The translations under genes were made by a program, and so were the position numbers. 64,000 bases of DNA from the NCBI GenBank assembly GCA_007449985.2, contig VIIQ02000069.1, forward strand, positions 92,001-156,000, given 5' to 3'. The stretch is from Desmodesmus armatus (taxonomy: Eukaryota; Chlorophyta; Chlorophyceae; Sphaeropleales; Scenedesmaceae). Every line of letters begins with the position of its first letter. Position 1 is the stretch's first letter. Positions 35,758 to 47,866 of this stretch are shown one piece after another. The notes under the pieces were generated by a model, which was not told the DNA's origin, did not search any database, and was given only the letters and a program-made list of their open reading frames with translations.

Positions 35758-37848
35758 TCACTGCGGCTGAGATGGCAGCAGCTGCCGCACAGCTGCATGC
35801 AACTCCTGCAACTGCCCCTGCAAGCCAGCAATCTGCTGCTGCTGCGCAGCAATCAGCTTATCTTGCGCAGAGATCCGCTGCTGCTGCTCTGACACCTGCT
35901 GCTGGAGCTGTGTGGTTGATGTCCCTTGCTCAGACAGCCGTGCTGACAGTTGGTCCTGCAGGCCGGCAATCTGCTGCTGCTGCTGCGCAGTGAGCGCCCT
36001 TTGCTCAGCCAGCTGTTGGGCAAGGCTGCGCAAGACTTTGGGCTGGCAGCCAGGTTCTGCCGCACAGCGCTCCAGCAGCTGCAGCCACACATCAGGGGCA
36101 GAGCCAACCTGCAGCATAACCGAAAGAGGGGCAGCACATGTCATAGTGGCATCAAAAAGCAAGTTCACAAAGCAAGGAACCAGTAGCTATGGCTGTGGTG
36201 GTGCCGCAGTCACTGCCAAGGCTAGCAGCCAGCCTATCGAGAGCCAAGTGCTCTGAGCTGCTCTCTGACATGCAGGCCTATGCAAAGACCTGCAAAAATG
36301 GGCTACACAAGCATCAATACCTGGATAATTGCAGCATTGAGGATCTGTCGCCCCCAGTAAGCATAACTGTGTTGTGCTGTACCAAGTAACAACACAGCGC
36401 TGCCTGGTCATCCCTTTTCTTTTCTGATATTCAGCCCGGCACCTCACCTGTGTGGTGAAATAATAGGGCGTGGCATCATCTTCAACATCATCATGATCAC
36501 TGCCATCACTGCCCTGGTCCCAAGTCACAAAAAGTAGCTTCAAGGCTGTGAGGTTTGTCAAAGCCAGCAGGGAAGCAGCCGTTGCCTTCCCGCTAGCCCA
36601 GAATGTCAGGTGCAAGTTCTGAAGCTGAGTCACAATTACTAGGCCAGCCACAGACGCGTCGATGCTGCTGTAAAAACAGTGCACAGCCAACCGTGTCAAG
36701 GCTGTGAGCTTCTGCAGCTCAGACAAAAGCAGCCCATTGCGCAAGGGGAGATCAGCAATCTCACACAAGCTGGGGCAGCAGCTGACACAGCTGGAGATTT
36801 CTGGCAAGTCCCATAGTGGGGTCAATGCAGGGTCATCATCATAGTCTGATCCCCACAGCTGCAAACAAGTGAGGTGGGGCAGCGTGTGCGCAGCAGAGAA
36901 AACAAACGGCCAAACACCCTCTGGCATACTGCCGCGGCCCACTTCAAGGTACACCAGGTTGCTGCTGGCTGCAAGGGCAGAATATGCAGGACCAGGAGGA
37001 GGCCAGGCAGCAATGGTGTGCAACTCCAGCCCTGTCAAATGCTGCAGCCGAGCCATGCAGGACAACAAGGACCCAGGCCCCTCAGCGGGACCCTCTATAT
37101 CATAGTCAAGCTGCAGTTCCTGCAGCCCTGTAGGGACAAAGGACAGCAGCCCTGCCTCCACTGGTGACAACAGCCTCAGCTTTATGAGGGAGGTGGGGAA
37201 CACCAAACCAGGGACACTGCCGGGGCCAACCGCCGTGTCACCAGCAGCCACCAAGTGCAGCTCCTGCAGGTTGGTGAGGCCTCCCAACTGCAGTAGGTTC
37301 TCAACAGTCAAGCTACCAACGAAAAGGTATGTGAGGTGCTTCAAGCACGGCAGCGTGGCATCAGACAAACCAGCTAGCCGTGTCTGATTTAACGGCACCA
37401 TGTACAGATGCTGCAAGTGAACCAGGCTTGACAGGCCGTCAACCACACCACCTTCAGGAAAATCGACGATGTTGCACCAAAGCAGCAGGCGAGTCAGCTT
37501 GTTGCAATTTTGAACCACACCTGGGAAGCCATCTGCCGCACTGAGCTGCACACTGCCGCTGGTGATACAGAGGTCCAACAGGTTTGGGCAGGGAAGCTGC
37601 TGCAGTGGCTCCGACAAAAACTCTAGATGCAGACTTGTCACATGCTGTCCGTATGGCACCAGCCACTGCAAAGCGGAGGCCATCTTGTTAGATGACACTG
37701 ACAGCAAATCTAGGTCCTGTGTTGCTGCCACTGCTGCAGCATGCAGCCTCTTACTGACCAGGCAGCAGCTGGTCAGACGCTGCTTGAGAGGTACATGTTG
37801 CATTATCAGCTTGAGCACCTCCTCTGGCAAAGCTGAGAGACACGACAT
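35758..37848 (-). CDS. F-box/LRR/coiled-coil family member F, intact
   Basis: complement(join(35758..36108,36448..37848)), 583 aa, open throughout. Start at 37848 (MSCLSALPEEVLKLIMQHV), nearly identical to member I. F-box includes LTSCCLVSKRLHAAAVAAT. LRR blocks: SLHLEFLSEPLQQL, NCNKLTRLLL, LVHLQHLYM, LKHLTYLFVGSL, LGGLTNLQELHLVAAGD, VPGLVFPTSLIKLRLLSPVE, ARLQHLTGLEL, SCCPSLCEIADLPL, LQKLTALTRLAV. A Gly/Ser/Asp stretch (SDGSDHDDVEDD) ends exon 1. The second exon starts VGSAPDVWLQLLERCAAEPG and has the longest coil of the family (about 110 residues) with repeated QQQQIAGLQ heptads. Donor GTGAGG at 36447, acceptor CAG ending at 36109. Role inferred: SCF ubiquitin-ligase adaptor. Confidence 0.88.
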
Positions 37849-38477
37849 GCTTGGTTGCTGGATCAGAGACTGTTGAGAACTTGGTGTGGCCCAAGCGAGT
37901 GTTTTCAAAGCTGTGTATGAACCAATGACAGCACGATGTGCCCGACTGTCCCTATCAGCAGCAGGTTTCGGTGTGCGAATTCAAAACTCACAACCTCAAC
38001 AACACTGAAGCCTGTCAAGAGCCCTTCAGAAATCGGCACAATTTGTTGTGTTGCAACTTGGTTCGAATGATTTGATGTCTTCGGCGCAGTTCCAGCAATG
38101 CACTGTTGTCAGATGACCTGACAGATCAGGATCAAACATTACAGCCTTGCTTCCCCAGACTCTCAGCTCTCCATGTCGAATTTATCTCCCCTTCGAGATG
38201 AACTTTCAAAGCTGGTGACCCTAACCCTAAACCCTGCCTGCCAGCTTATCACCACTGGTTGGCAGCCCAACAATCCCCACTGTGGGGCAGTGCATGCGGC
38301 AAGCATGCAACACATCTAGGACACACGAGCACCATCACAGGTGGACCACACTGCACCACCACTACACGGTGCAGGAGGCTTGTCAAAAGGGTGTCCACCT
38401 CAGGATGTCCACCGCCAAAACACAGCAGCAGCCCACACACAAACAGACTCAAGAAGGTCAGAAGCCTGACACAGCGC
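37849..38477. other. Intergenic, with a short telomere-like string
   Basis: No gene. CCCTAACCCTAAACCCT lies at 38219-38235 and resembles two or three plant-type telomere units. That is too short to be a telomere and may be a chance or interstitial remnant. Confidence 0.5.
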
Positions 38478-40355
38478 TCAATGCTGCTGTGATTGCAGCA
38501 ACTGCTGCATTGTTGCATGCAGCTCCTGCAGCTGCCCCTGCAAGCCAGCTATCTCCTGCTGCTGGTCTGACACCTGCTGTTGCAGCTGTGTGGTCAGCGT
38601 CCTTTGCTCAGCCAGCTGCTGTGCTGACAGCTGCTCCTGCAAGCGAGCAATCTGCTGCTGCTGTGCTGACAGCTGCCGTTCATGCTGTGCGGTCAGCGCC
38701 TCTGCTCGGCCAGCTGCTGTGCCATGCTGCGCAGGGCTGTGGGCTGGCAGTCAGGTTCTGCAGCACAGCGCTCCAGCAGCTGCAGCCACACATCAGGGGC
38801 AGAGCCGGCCTGCAGCATAAGCAGAACAGGTCAAGAGTGGCGACACTAGACACTCACGGAACTTCCTGATGGGATGCACTGGCCATTGCCATAGCTAACA
38901 CCAGCCCATCATATCTTAGCAGTGCCTGCGGTCCTGCTGTTAGACCATGCTCATAGTACCGCACGTGTCAGCAAACTCGGTGGTGAAAGGTGTGCTTGAC
39001 TTGAGCTTTGCCCCCGCTTCTCACTCACCAGTCCGCTTGCGTACAACCACAGGGCCCGACAGTCCTCCCCGCCGCCTTCAACGCCGATGCGATCCAAAGC
39101 TGTGAGGCTTGTCAGCGGCAGCAAGTGAACAACCTTGAAGGTACCACTGACTCGAGTCACCTGCAGGACCTGCAGTTGAGTGACAGCCGCCAGGCCCCTC
39201 ACTGCCTCCTCAAACAAGTCATCAGGACCATCCAAATACACAGTCAAGTATGTCAAGGCTGTGAGCTTGTGCAGCTCAGACACATGCACCCCAGGCTGCA
39301 GAGACAAGGTCCCAGCATCAAACAAATTGGGGCAGCAGCTGACAAGCCTGGAGAGGTCTGCTGCACCCCATGTACAGGGCAGTTCATCACCCGTACCCGA
39401 TACATGGTGCACGGAGATCTCAACTAGGCTGAGCAGCTTTTGTGTAGAGAAAAGATACCGCCACAGCCCATCTGGGCACCCTACAGGAAACATATTAAGG
39501 TGCACCAATTTACTGCTGGCCGCAAGGGCTGAGTATGCAGGACCAGGAGGAGGCCAGTGCACACCATGCGGATGCGGCACGTCGCCATCAGGCCAAAGCG
39601 CCAGCTCAGTGAGATGCTGCAGACCCGCCATGCAGGACAGAAATGAACTAGCCCCCTCAGCGGGGCCCTCCACAGCACAGTCAACCCTCAAGTCCTGCAA
39701 ACTTGGGACCAGGGACAGAATCCCCGCCTCCACTGGAGACAACAGCACCAGCGTTTTGAGGGAAGCAGGGAATGCCAAGCCAGGGACACTGCTGGGACCA
39801 ACAGCAGTGTCACCAGCAGATAGCTGCAGCTCCTGCAGGTTGGTGAGGCCACCAATCTGCAAGAGGTTTGCAATGCTCAAGCAGTTCACTGCAAGGTATG
39901 TGAGGTGTGGCATGCATGGCAGCGTGGCATCAGACAGAGTGATGTTCACGTACGGGCCATATGTGCAAGTGCTGCAGGTGCACTAGGCTTGACAGGCTGT
40001 CAACCACACCACCTCCAGCGGCATCAACAACCCCACACTGCAGCTCCAGGGAAATCAGATTGGTGCAACTCTGGACAACACCTGGGTAGCCATCCGCTGC
40101 TCCCAGCTGCAGCAGTTGCACTGGCAGGTGTAGCTTCAGGCTGATCAGACGATGGCCGTACTGGCGCAGCCAAGCTACGAAAGATTCTGCTTTCGGGGCT
40201 GAAATAGATGCCCAGGACACGTCATGTGTTGCTGCCAATGCTGCGGCATGCAGCCTGCTGTTGACCAGGCAGCAGCTGTCCATCCGTTGCTTGAGAGGTA
40301 CATTTTGCATGATGAGCTTGAGCACTTCATCTGGAAAGTCTGAGAGACAGCACAT
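38478..40355 (-). pseudogene. F-box/LRR/coiled-coil family member G, degraded
   Basis: Reconstructed span is complement(join(38478..38809,39029..40355)). The start at 40355 reads MCCLSDFPDEVLKLIMQNV with a good F-box (MDSCCLVNSRLHAAALAAT). The segment just before QLGAADGYPGVVQSCTNL is about 15 residues shorter than in the paralogues, so the LxxLPCPNLLEL unit is missing. The first frame ends just downstream (stop 39930-39932), and the LRR continues in another frame (NITLSDATLPCMPHLTYLAV). In the last exon the coil frame breaks at about 38696-38702, where paralogues read GCGCTGACC preceded by one more G, giving a stop after AEQRR. The remaining coil can be read in another frame to 38478. Two frameshifts and a deletion suggest a pseudogene, unless they are assembly errors. 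Confidence 0.8.
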
Positions 40356-41600
40356 GGCTGACTGTGGGTTTGGACTTCAATCTCCACTGATCCAGATCAG
40401 AGAACAACGTTTTGAGAACGTTGCCTCGGCAGGCGCCACGCTGAGATGAAAACGAGCTGGAACTTAGTTCGCTACGCGTGGACGCCAAACCACATTCACG
40501 CGTTCGAATCAAGAACGTAACGTTGGTTTCTCAATGGGGTTCAACATCATCACCATCAATGGGGTTCAACATCATCGGCACAGTGGGGCTTTGGGTTCAG
40601 CTACTGTGCCCGGGCCCGTCTGAAAGTTGACATTTACCACTCCTTACTCAGCTTGCGCCGGGCTACAGTGTTTCGTGGCTGCTGGCCTGCTGCCAGGCTG
40701 GCACTGCTGAACATCCTGATCATGATGGACTGAAAGTTTTGAAGGAGGGTTGTGCTCCCTCCGCATTACCCATCCCAATTTTTTATCACTCAACCCCAAA
40801 AGAGGTTGCCAGCGGGTGGCAGCAGGGCAACTGCATAAGGTCCTTGACGCCCAGCAATTTGCAACTTGATTCAGTGGTAGTGAAGAGTCTGAGACCCTTG
40901 AAAGAGGTGTTGCAGCAGATATGCATGCCCGAGCTGGGTACATAAACATTCCTGCGATGTTGAAGCGCATTGAGCCCAGAAAGGGCACAAACCAGATGCA
41001 AAGCAGCTGCTTGACTTCATCTTGCATATGTCAACCACTGATCACAGCCATATGCTGTCTGGCACCCTGTGACACATGCTGGCCCGTACCTTCCTCTGTA
41101 ACTGGGACTTGACTTTTCAGCAACATATATAGGCAAGTAGAGACAAAGCATGGGCATCAAGCAAAGCAGCTGCTGGAAAGGTGATCGCCCAAGTCCATCT
41201 GCCACAGCCAACAAGACAAGCCCACACCAACTGCTGCACTCAGTGTCCCCTTATGAGCAGAGCTCATCCCACAAACACAAACAACTCCATGCATGCGCCC
41301 TGCACCCAACCACAACACACCCTACCCCCATCCCATACAATAGCAATTGCCCAAGGCTCACTTGCAGCCCCGAACAGCCTGCACACACCAGTCCACCGCA
41401 CCAACCCTCACTCACTTGCACACCCCTACCACGACCTGCATGCCGCGCATGCCTTTCCCTCCGTTGCCTGTGCCCACTCCACCTAACACCTACTGTGCTC
41501 AAAAAACCCCACCCCCTCCCCTGTGGCACAGAACAGAGTGAAAGGGACACGACTACTGCGCTCCCAGTCTAGCAGCCAAGTGAGTAACCAGGGGAGAGGT
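40356..41600. other. Intergenic region, no gene recognised
   Basis: Separates the F-box cluster from the convergent-side end of the RAMA/MPN gene. It has only short overlapping frames, and C-rich sequence towards the right. A 21-bp string around CAATGGGGTTCAACATCATC is repeated in tandem at 40533-40575. Confidence 0.45.
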
Positions 41601-44600
41601 TTATGCTGCTGCCTCATCCTCTGTAGCCTCATCAACATCCGCACCATCACCTGCTGCAGGAGCCGGTACTGCCGCTGGCGGTACTGCCGCTGCCGGTGGC
41701 TGTGTGGCTGCTGGTGCAGGTGCTGCCGCTGCTGCTGCAGGTGCCGCTGCTGCTGCAGGTGCCGCTGCTGCCAGGAATTGAGCCTGAGGCTGCCACCCGT
41801 ACCCAACACCTGCTACTGCCCCGTTTGCTGCTGGCACTGCTGCTGATGTTGCTGCTGGTGGCGCCACTGCTGCTGCCATGTCTGCAGGGTGACCAGCACT
41901 TGCAGCCGCAGCAGCAGCGGCAGCAGCAGCAGCGATGTCCATCCCATCTGCTGCTGGCCCAGGTGCTGCAGGATCACCCTCATCCTCAGTCTCTGTGGCT
42001 GTCGCCTCATCATCCCCGTGCTGCTGCTGCTGCTGCTGCTGCTGCTGTGGCGGCGGCTGCATGGCAGCAGCAGCGTCGACACCACCCACCGCCTCCCCAT
42101 GCTGCATTGCTGCTGCTGCTGCCACCGCCGCTGCTGCCACTGCTGCCGCATCCGGTGCTGTCGCATCGGCCGCCGGCCGCATCAGCGCTGCTGCCAGCCT
42201 GGAAGGCCCAGCTGCCGGGCCAGCCGCCGCTGCTGCTATCGCTGCCGCAGCCGCCGCTGCTGCTGCGCCAGCATTCGCTGCACTGGGTGACGACCCAGCC
42301 GAGCCCGCTGTCTTGCTGCTGCTGCTGCCGGCGCCACCTCCCCCTGCGAGGGCCAACCCTAGCCTGGTTGCAAGGTGCTGCGGCTGTAGCATGTACGGCT
42401 GCTGCTGTTGCTGCTGCTGCAGCTGCTCGCCAGGCCCCCTGCTCGGCAACGCCTCCGCCAACGCTGCTGCCGCTGCTGCTGCTGGCCCCATGAGCGTGGC
42501 CGGCGGCGGCCGCTGCTGCTGCTGTTGCTGCTGCCACTGCTGCTGCTGTTGCTGCTGCTGTGTTGGAGATGGGTCCAGAAGGCCTGGCACCCCTGTCACC
42601 ACCCGCGCGTCCAGCAAAGCACGCTTGACTTGGTCCAGGAACTGTGGCAACAGCAGTACAAGGTTGCAGTGACGCAAGCAGTAGTGAGTCAACAACACGA
42701 AGCAGGCAGTCGTGTATATCACATGGAAGTACTAGTTGACAGTTGCAGGCCTCAGCCCACTGTCTACACACCTGCTGGCTCTGCTCTGACCCTGCTACAT
42801 CACCAGGCCAGCACACAAGCCCCTGAAATACTTTCCTATTACAACAGTTGGAGTCCACTTGCAACCTGCATGTCAAAGCACCCCCATTGCTGACACTGTT
42901 GCGCTGCCCACCAGGGCTCTGCTGCCCATCAGCCCCAACCCCCCGTCACACCTGACTGACTGATACTCCACGAACCCACACAACTTGCAGCTGCAGCGTC
43001 AACACCCACAACCACCCACGTCTACCTGCTGGACAGTTGCGGTGCAAGGCTCACCCACAAGCCTCAGGGACCCCCCCCCCCAAACACACACTGGAGGCTG
43101 GATGCACTCCGTGTGTCTTCACACACACACAAGACGGCACAGTGAGGATCCAGATGCCACCAACAGCCTCTACCCACCTGCTGGCACTGCTCTGCTGTCG
43201 CGCTGCCGGGCCACCATGCCTTCAAGCTGCCCATCAGCTTGATCAGCCGCGTGTTCACCAGCGCGGCATTGCTGCCGCCATTGCTGCCAGCCGCCGCCAC
43301 CTCAGCAGCCGTCGCAGCCGCCGCAGCCGCCACCGCCATTGTCGGCGGCTTCCACACGGAGCCGAGGCTTGGTGCGCTGCGCTTGTTGCTGTAGCGCTGT
43401 GCTGTGGTGAGGAGGGCGGGGATCAGCTTGCTGAGGGTGTCTGAGGTGGAACGGCGCAGCAACCGCTCGATGGTCAACTCCACAGGCACAGCACCCTGTG
43501 AGGGTGAGGGGTGGCAGCCGCACAACAGCTTCGAGTGACTGCTGTGAGACACACAAGATAGCCTGGCACTCATGGACAACTACAAAAACGCATGATACAC
43601 CTGTGCCTGTCAGTCAACAAGGTTTGGGTGGGCATGCTGCGCTGGCTGCTCATGTGAAGCCACTGTGATGGTGCAAAGCCAATCTGGACAATCATCAAGC
43701 CGCCAACACCCCCAGGCAATGTGTCCATCAAGAGCAGCAAAAACCCCACATACAAACACCCCCAGGCAATGTGTGTGCAAGTCAGACAGTCACACGTGTC
43801 ATGCATCAACAGCCTGTGGTGGCAGTTGCAGGCGCGGCACCATCCAACCCACCTGGTCGAGTGCATCCTTATTGCTGCCAGCAAACTTGAGCCGCTCAGC
43901 CGCCGCTGCTGCCGCTGCCGCCGCACTGCCGCCGCCAGCCGCCGCAGCCGCCGCAGCCGCCGGGCTGCCCTGCTCCACCCTGAACCAGGTCACGCTGCTC
44001 TGCAGGCTGGGCAGCCGCCGGTCATAGGGTGAGACGATGGCGGCCACGTAGGGTTCCGTGACCACGCCACCAACCTCTGACCGGAATGCCTCCTGCATCT
44101 GTAGGGTGAGACGATAGAGTGAGACAATAGGGTGAGACGATGGTAGGGTGAGGCATAGTGTAGGGTGAGACATAGGGTGAGGGGGGTGGTACAGGGCCTG
44201 CGCGGAGTGTTTGGGTGGCTCACGGCATGTGTGGGCACCTATAAAAGGCCTTGAAAAGGAGGTATCATAAGCATACAAGTTGCCGAAGGAGCTACACATA
44301 TGCTGCAGCCTCCAGATTCAAAAACATCATTGTCACAGAATGAAGGGGCATGATTCCGCCCAGGATTGAACTGGGGCCCTTCTGTGTGTTAGACAGACGT
44401 GATAACCAACTACACCACGGAATCAACAGATGACAGTAGAGGCACAGCACCAGGCCTTGAGAGTGGATCTGCAATTCGGAGGCACTCGCCGAGTTGAGAA
44501 GGAGGTGGCGCCTTAAGTTGCATTGGAGGGACATGGTTTGGGTCCCTGAGCTTACATGGTGTGGGCTGGGTCTTTCGGGGATCTCAATGTAACGAACAAT

Positions 44601-47405
44601 GAGTGAGTGAGTGAGTTGCAGCTGTGGCTTACATGGTGTGGGCTGGGTCTTTCGGGGATCTCAATGTAACGAACAATGAGTGAGTGAGAGTGGCTACTGT
44701 AGGGTCGGTCTGCAGCATAGCTGCTTGATCACGGTGTGCCACTACTTCTTTTGACTGCCTAAGGCCCCATATAACACAACTACTACTACTACTGCCTAAG
44801 AGGGTTGCTGGCGCCTTGAATTGCACAGGGCTTACATTAGATCGGCTGCACCTTTGTGCTATCATAGATGAAAGAAGGACGCCGTGCTGCATAACCTGCG
44901 CACAGCTTGCTGTAGACCTTGTTTGTTCATTGCAACTGTCCATACCCCAGCCGCTCTGACCTGCAGCTGGTCGGCGTCATCAATGGCACTGATGTTGCAC
45001 ACAGATCGTACGTTCATTTACTCACACAAACTTCAACAGCCCCGGCTCTCTAATCCCTCCTCCTCACCTGCAGCTGGTTGGCAATGTCGATGACGCTGGG
45101 TAGTGCTGGGAAGCTGGGGTGGCTGTGGTACCAGCCCACCACCTGCATGCCATACAGCTCATTGATCACCTCCGTCACCTGAACACAGCAGCAGGAGGAG
45201 GGAGACAGACAAGTACACAACTCAGCTTAGGGTTTAGGGTTGGGATTTAGAGGCCACACATCAAGCCGCCTACACGATACCCACGGCCTCCTCACTCCAG
45301 CTGAAACCAACCCAACTACCAGCAAACGAAGTCTGTTTCTACTGACCCACCTTGCACTGGTCGTCAGGGTCCACCTCTGCTGTCAACACCACAACTCCAC
45401 TCATGATGACTAACATGTGCCTGCGTCAACACCCCCCCCCCCCCCCCACACACACACACATACACACACAAACCCACCCCAAAGACTATTCCCTCAAAAA
45501 CTCACCTTGAAATTGGCCCTCGGGGTCCATCTCCGCATTGATGCCGCCAAGCACACAGCTCAGCTTGACCACGCGCTGTGCCCCTCCACAGGTCCCCCCC
45601 CCCAAAAAAACACATGCACATACAGTCTTCCGACAGACCCACCTTGAACTGGTCCTCAGGGTCCATCTCCACATTGATGCCGTCATTTTCAGCGTTGCTC
45701 CCCATAGCCTCACGAACGGGGAAGGCACGCTCCACACGCAGCAGGCGCTGACAGGACAGACGCAAGGCGAACAGCAGCAGCACCAGCAGCAGCAGCAAGG
45801 GTGGCGTTTGACGTCAGCAGCAGAACCATTACTGAGGTTTATGTGCTCCACGCGCAGCAGGCGCTGACAGGACAGACGCACACCGGCACGCAGGGACAAC
45901 CGCGCACAGCACATCAACACACCACAAGGCAGCAACAGCAGCAGCAGCAGGGGTGACGTTGACGTCAGCAGCAGGACAATTGCTGCAGGTGAATGCGCTG
46001 GGCAGCCAAGGCAGCTGTCCTGCACATGCATTTTGGCTTCCATCACCTGCTCATTCTGCCACCAGCATTCGTCTGCACATGCAATCGGCTTCCGTCGCCC
46101 GTTCCCCCACACCAACAAACCAGCCTACAAAGGAATTCTCCACTATGCACATCCCCGTAATTGACCACTGCAGTGCGCTGTTCATGAAGCCCACGCATTA
46201 GCAAGTTCATGAAGCCCACACATAACCAACAAACAAACAACAAATAAGCCGCACATAAGCCAACTTGATTGTGTAGCGTCCTCACCTGCTGTGGGTCCCA
46301 GCTGCCTGCCAGTAGGCCTATGACCTCATTGCGGTCCATGTGGGCATGGAAGTCCATCATCACCTCAGCACTGGGTGGGTGTGACAGCAGCAGCAGCAGC
46401 AGCAGTGATGGGGGTGGCAATGTGAGTGTGAAGTGCTGCACTAGGCTGTGCAGCGTGGATGCCTCGCAGCCTCAGGCTGGGTAGGGTGTGTTTCACCAGC
46501 AGCAGCAGCAGCAACAGCAGTGATGGGGGAGGCAGTGTGACTGTGTGTGCCGCAGCGTGGATGCCTCGCAGCCTCAGGCTGCAGCATAGAATTACATACT
46601 CATGTGCTCATGTATGTGTAGCTTGGTCCAGGTGTAAGTGGATGTATTTGTGGTGTACCGGCACTGGTGTACCCACATGCTGCTGCACAAGCTGGGCTTG
46701 CTGTGCCTATTAGGCACAGCAATGCCAACTTAGGAAGTAGCCTGTGGATGCACTGGTGCCAGGACCCCACAGATACATCTACTTTTGCCTGGAGCAAGCT
46801 ACACACATCATCTGCACCAGAGAGAGTACTACGGTGGTGGTGGTGGTGGTGACAGTGAAATACAATAACATAGAAAAAAACAAATGATAGTACATGTATA
46901 TTATTATATTTTGATTATGTTATTGTACGCAGAGTGAGTGGAAGAGTCACAGGCGACAGCAATTGATGACCATCAGCGCGATCAATGATGTGCTGCTGCC
47001 TCAGCACTGAAGGGAGGGAGGGAAAACAAGGCACAGAAGCAGCAGCAAAAGCAGTGATGGGGGAGACAGTGTGGGTGTGTTGTGCTGCATTAAGCTGTGC
47101 AGTGTGGATGCCTCACAGCCTCAGGCTGCAGTATAAAAGCAGTGCATACTGGCGTGCTCACATGTGTGTGTGTAGCTTAGTCACTTTCACGAAGCTACAC
47201 ACACACGTGTATGCACGTGAGTATGCCCTGCTCCTATACTACGTGAGTAAAAGTGTACGTGTGGGGTTCTGGCACTGGCGGGTCCACATGCTACTGCCTA
47301 AGCTGGGCTTGCTGCGCCTGTGCGCATTCACTGACGTACAATAAATCATTGCGGTCCATGTGGGCATGGAAGTCCATCATCACCTCAGCACTGGGTGGGT
47401 GTTGG

Positions 47406-47450
<45 letters not shown>

Positions 47451-47809
47451 TGCAGCAGTGATGGTGGGGGCAGGGTTAGTGTGTTGTGATGCACGAGGCT
47501 ATGCAGCTTGGATGCCTGACAGCCTCAGGCTGCAGTATAGAAGCAGTGCATACTGGCGTGCTCACATGTGTGTGTGTAGCTTAGTCACTTTCACGAAGCT
47601 ACACACACACGTGTATGCACGTGAGTATGCCCTGCTCCTATACTACGTGAGTAAAAGTGTACGTGTGGGGTTCTGGCACTGGCGGGTCCACATGCTACTG
47701 CCTAAGCTGGGCTTGCTGCGCCTGTGCGCATTCACTGACGTACAATAAATCATTGCGGTCCATGTGGGCATGGAAGTCCATCATCACCTCAGCACTGGGT
47801 GGGTGTTGG

Positions 47810-47866
<57 letters not shown>

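Noticed and set aside
38219..38235. Telomere at CCCTAACCCTAAACCCT
   Set aside because: Only two to three units, in the middle of a gene cluster. A similar short string (AGGGTTTAGGGTTGGG) is at about 45233. Too short for a telomere.
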